Assembly (NCBI GenBank): GCA_947627585.1
Contig: CANQWP010000032.1
Span: forward strand, 1-8,105
DNA: 8,105 nucleotides
Reading direction: 5' to 3'
DNA from: an uncultured Clostridia bacterium
GTDB taxonomy: Bacteria; Bacillota; Clostridia; Christensenellales; UBA1242
In this document: positions 5,967-8,105 of the stretch, in pieces
How positions within the stretch are numbered: position 1 is the first letter of the stretch
Layout: every line of letters begins with the position of its first letter
Notes under the pieces: model-generated
The model's input: the letters and a program-made list of their open reading frames with translations, nothing else
Told to the model about the DNA's origin: nothing
The model's database searches: none
Made by a program: the position numbers and the translations under genes

Positions 5967-6443
5967 ATGAAAATTTTAATAAAAAAGCAGCTTAAGGAAA
6001 TGAAAGAAGAATTATTGGAAATTTTGCAAGAAGAAGTTAAATTACAAGAAACAATAATTAACAATCAAGAAGAAGAAATTAAACTTCGAGATGAACAAGC
6101 TAAACTAAATGAAGAGATAAATGAAAATCAGAATAAACTCATCGAAGCGCAAAAAGCAGATCTTGCAAATCGGGATGAAATAATTTCAACACAATCTGAA
6201 CTCATTGAAAAACAAAGCCAATATATTGAATCATTGAAGGCTCAACTTGAAAGTGTGGGTGTAAATGTAGATTCCATCAAGAAAGATTCCGATGATAAAG
6301 AAGTTTCTGACGAAATTTATCCTCCAAATGGCAAATTCGATGATCGGGAAAAAGATTCCGATGATAAAGAAGAAAGTGAAAGCACTGCTTCTGACGAAAT
6401 TTATCCTCCAAATGGCAAATTCGATGATCGGGAAAAAGAATAA
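5967..6443 (+). CDS. Coiled-coil protein, 158 residues, with C-terminal tandem repeat
   Basis: I do not recognise a family. Starting at the ATG at 5967 (AAGGAG nine bases upstream), residues about 5-95 form a long coiled coil rich in Glu, Lys, Gln, Leu and Ile with no helix breaker. Residues about 105-158 are an acidic, probably unstructured tail made of two copies of a unit that starts KDSDDKE and contains SDEIYPPNGKFDDRE. There is no signal peptide or membrane segment, so it should be cytoplasmic and likely oligomeric. Base composition is clearly more A/T-rich than spoIIE or tilS, suggesting later arrival. The gene has its own C-tract promoter and terminator, forming a self-contained unit on the strand opposite to its neighbours. 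A role as a scaffold or partner-binding protein is only a guess from its shape. Confidence 0.8.
   Translation: MKILIKKQLKEMKEELLEILQEEVKLQETIINNQEEEIKLRDEQAKLNEEINENQNKLIEAQKADLANRDEIISTQSELIEKQSQYIESLKAQLESVGVNVDSIKKDSDDKEVSDEIYPPNGKFDDREKDSDDKEESESTASDEIYPPNGKFDDREKE
6282..6439 (+). repeat. Tandem duplication inside the coiled-coil gene
   Basis: A 22-base segment at 6282-6303 recurs identically at 6351-6372, and a 51-base segment at 6305-6355 recurs identically at 6389-6439. The unit is 69 bases (23 codons); the second copy carries 15 extra bases (five codons, Ser/Glu/Thr-rich) between the two blocks. Perfect identity and preserved frame point to a recent duplication. Confidence 0.92.
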
Positions 6444-6462
6444 AATTCATTTTCAAAAAATT

Positions 6463-6489
6463 AAAGCATATCACCCGATATGCTTTTTT
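6463..6489. terminator. Shared terminator between the coiled-coil gene and spoIIE
   Basis: AAAGCATATC (6463-6472) pairs fully with GATATGCTTT (6477-6486) across the loop ACCC, followed by T to 6489. On the minus strand the stem is followed by AATTTTTT. It lies between two convergent stops and can serve both. Confidence 0.85.
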
Positions 6490-6490
6490 G

Positions 6491-8105
6491 TCAATTTTCC
6501 AGCACTTTGACGACGACGGCGGTCATGTCGTCAACGGCGTAGCCATTGTTGCAGGCAAGCGCGCGCTCAAGAAGCTGGTCGGCAAAGTCTTGCGGATTTT
6601 TTGTCTTGATGCTCTTCATTTTCAAAGCTGTCGCTGATGCCGTCCGAAAGAAGAATGACAAAATCCTTTCCTGACACGACATTTTTCTTTGTCAACGGCT
6701 TGCATTCGCTGACAATTCCAAACGGCAGCGAGCCCGTCTCCACCACTTTGCATTCGTCCTCGCTCAAAATGTATGATTTTGGCGACGCCATTTTGATGAA
6801 GTCCACAAGGCCGCTCCGCTCGTCCAGCACGCAGATGTCCAGCGCGCTGAAAATCTCCTGTTTGTGGAGTGTGAGAAGTTTGTTGACGGTGGAGAGAATG
6901 AGCTCGTTGTCAAAGCCGGCGCGATAGAAATTTTCGACAAGGGAAATGGAAAGTTCGCTCGCGCCCTCCGCCTTTTCGCCGCTGCCCATGCCGTCGCTTA
7001 TTGCAAAAAGTAGTCGGTCACCGTCAAGTTTGATGACGCAGTAGGTGTCGCCGCTCACCTTTGAGCCGTTTTTGGTGCGCTGGCTGATGCCAAAAATGCA
7101 ATCATATTTTGGCGCGGTGCGAAGATTGAGCACGGTGTAGCCCGGTCGCGACGACGAAAAACTTTCAAAAACAGCCATTTTTTTGCCGCAAACTTTGCTG
7201 ACGACATCCGCGATGCGCGGCTTTTCGGCGTCCTCGTTTTTGACGACCACCGAGGTCTCCATTGTCCACTCGTCCTTTTCAAACACGACGGCATCAATGC
7301 AAATGATGTTGTGATAGGTCAGTTCGTCCAAAATTTTGTTCTCGCGCGCGGTGTCAAAGGAGACGTTTTTGTCCACTTCTCGCGATAAGCCGCCCATGAT
7401 TTTTGAAATGCCCAAAAGTTGGTCGGCGATGATGAGTTTGCTGGTGTCCACGTCGCGCGTCATGCTGATGTATTTTTTATATTGCGCCGTCAGCGTGTTT
7501 ACGCTCCCCAAAATTGCTGTGGTCTGCTTGCAGCGCGAAGTGAGATAGGACGGCATGTCCAAAAGTGTCACTTTGCCTTTCTCGAAAGAGATTTTGATCA
7601 GGTCGTCAAACACTTTTCGCGTGCTTTCGGCGTGCGTGCGGTGACAGTGATTGCGCTCGGGACAATATGAACAAATTTTGTCGGTGATTTCTTGAAAAAG
7701 CACTCCTTGCACATCTTCCAAACTCATGCTTTCTTTCAGCATTCGGCGATAAATCTCGTTCATATCGTTGAAGATTTCGCTCAAATTTCCGAGCCGCTTG
7801 TGCAAAATCTCACGGCTGCGATTGACAACGTTTTTCATGGCAAGGCGGTCTTTTGAAAGATTGAAAATCACCGAAACTTCCTTGCAAACTCTTGGCGGCA
7901 GAAGAAGAAAGGCAAGACACGACAAAAGCACCGGCAAGATTTCGATTATTCCAAAAGAGGAATAGAGCTGAAAATAATATCCAATCACAATTTCAATGCA
8001 CAAAAGCGGCACAACCATGAAAATGCGTTGGCGCTTTTTGAACAGCAGGCACACCAGCGCCCACAGCACAAATGGTGCAAGAAAAAGCGGATTGTTTGTG
8101 GCAAT
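6491..8105 (-). CDS. spoIIE: SpoIIE-type PP2C phosphatase, 5' end beyond window, frame broken near the 3' end
   Basis: SpoIIE is the membrane-bound serine phosphatase that dephosphorylates SpoIIAA and so releases sigma-F in the forespore. The frame is open to 8105, so GTG at 8069 is not the start; three membrane segments (nucleotides about 8100-7900) are the end of the usual N-terminal set. A linker domain follows with the cysteine motif CSYCPERNHC (about 7674-7644). The PP2C-type domain has SGDTYC (about 7057), ISDGMGSG (about 7001-6978), the LPFGIV region and LLSDGISD (about 6658-6635), all with metal-binding Asp residues. This frame then ends at 6567 with unrelated residues, while the conserved end, KMKSIKTKNPQDFADQLL to VDDMTAVVVK, reads in another frame ending at 6491. 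The gene is therefore frameshifted around 6597-6650, or affected by an assembly error. tilS follows in the same direction. Confidence 0.87.
6597..6650 (-). other. Frame break in spoIIE
   Basis: The upstream frame reads ...LSDGISDSFENEEHQDKK and then meaningless residues to TGA at 6569-6567. The downstream frame is good from about 6622 (KMKSIKTKNPQ). The shift needed is loss of one base or gain of two. Candidate sites are the A4 run at 6622-6619 and the A6 run at 6602-6597. SpoIIE proteins usually have more residues between SDG and the KT-NPQ block, so a short deletion is also possible. Confidence 0.75.

Noticed and set aside
6282..6439. Spaced identical repeats as a CRISPR-like array
   Set aside because: Only two copies, in frame within a coding sequence, with a spacer that shares sequence with the other unit.

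Overview
The window reads as chromosomal DNA of a low-G+C Bacillota (Clostridia-like) bacterium. The evidence is a SpoIIE-type sporulation phosphatase next to tilS, a DegV/FakB fatty-acid-binding protein, a YugP-type membrane protein, strong AGGAGG-type ribosome binding sites and A/T-rich intrinsic terminators. The genetic code looks standard, with both TGA and TAA used as stops. The exact lineage cannot be fixed from sequence alone; an uncultured gut-type Clostridia is a guess.

Layout. Nearly all recognisable genes lie on the minus strand. Read in that direction they are: spoIIE (right edge, 5' end outside the window), tilS, a four-helix membrane protein of unknown function, a YugP-like membrane protein that has lost its zinc motif, degV/fakB, a 38-residue small protein, and at the far left a TtcA-like PP-loop ATPase cut by the window edge. 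Most of these have their own promoter. Three share the pattern TTGTTT, 16-17 bases, TATAAT or TATGAT. Terminators follow spoIIE, tilS, the YugP-like gene and degV. In Bacillus and relatives spoIIE and tilS are near neighbours, so the right half is a conserved chromosomal neighbourhood.

Only two genes lie on the plus strand, at 759-1268 and 5967-6443. Both encode proteins I cannot identify, both stand alone between minus-strand genes, and both are driven by almost the same 39-40 base promoter element. The element has a TTGAC-type -35 box, a run of 8 or 9 cytosines filling most of the spacer, a TACAAT -10 box, and an inverted repeat (CGCCC ... GGGCG) that brackets the -10. The one-base difference in the C run makes the spacer 16 in one copy and 17 in the other, as expected of a promoter that can switch by slippage. 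The right-hand copy, its coiled-coil gene and its terminator form a compact cassette placed between spoIIE and tilS. This pair of elements is the most likely undescribed system in the window.

Other points of note: the spoIIE reading frame breaks close to its 3' end and the last conserved block lies in another frame; the YugP-like protein keeps the fold signature but has QKVVI where the HExxH zinc site should be; the TtcA-like gene has a -10 box so close to its ATG that its mRNA is probably leaderless; and the coiled-coil protein carries a fresh tandem duplication at its C-terminus.
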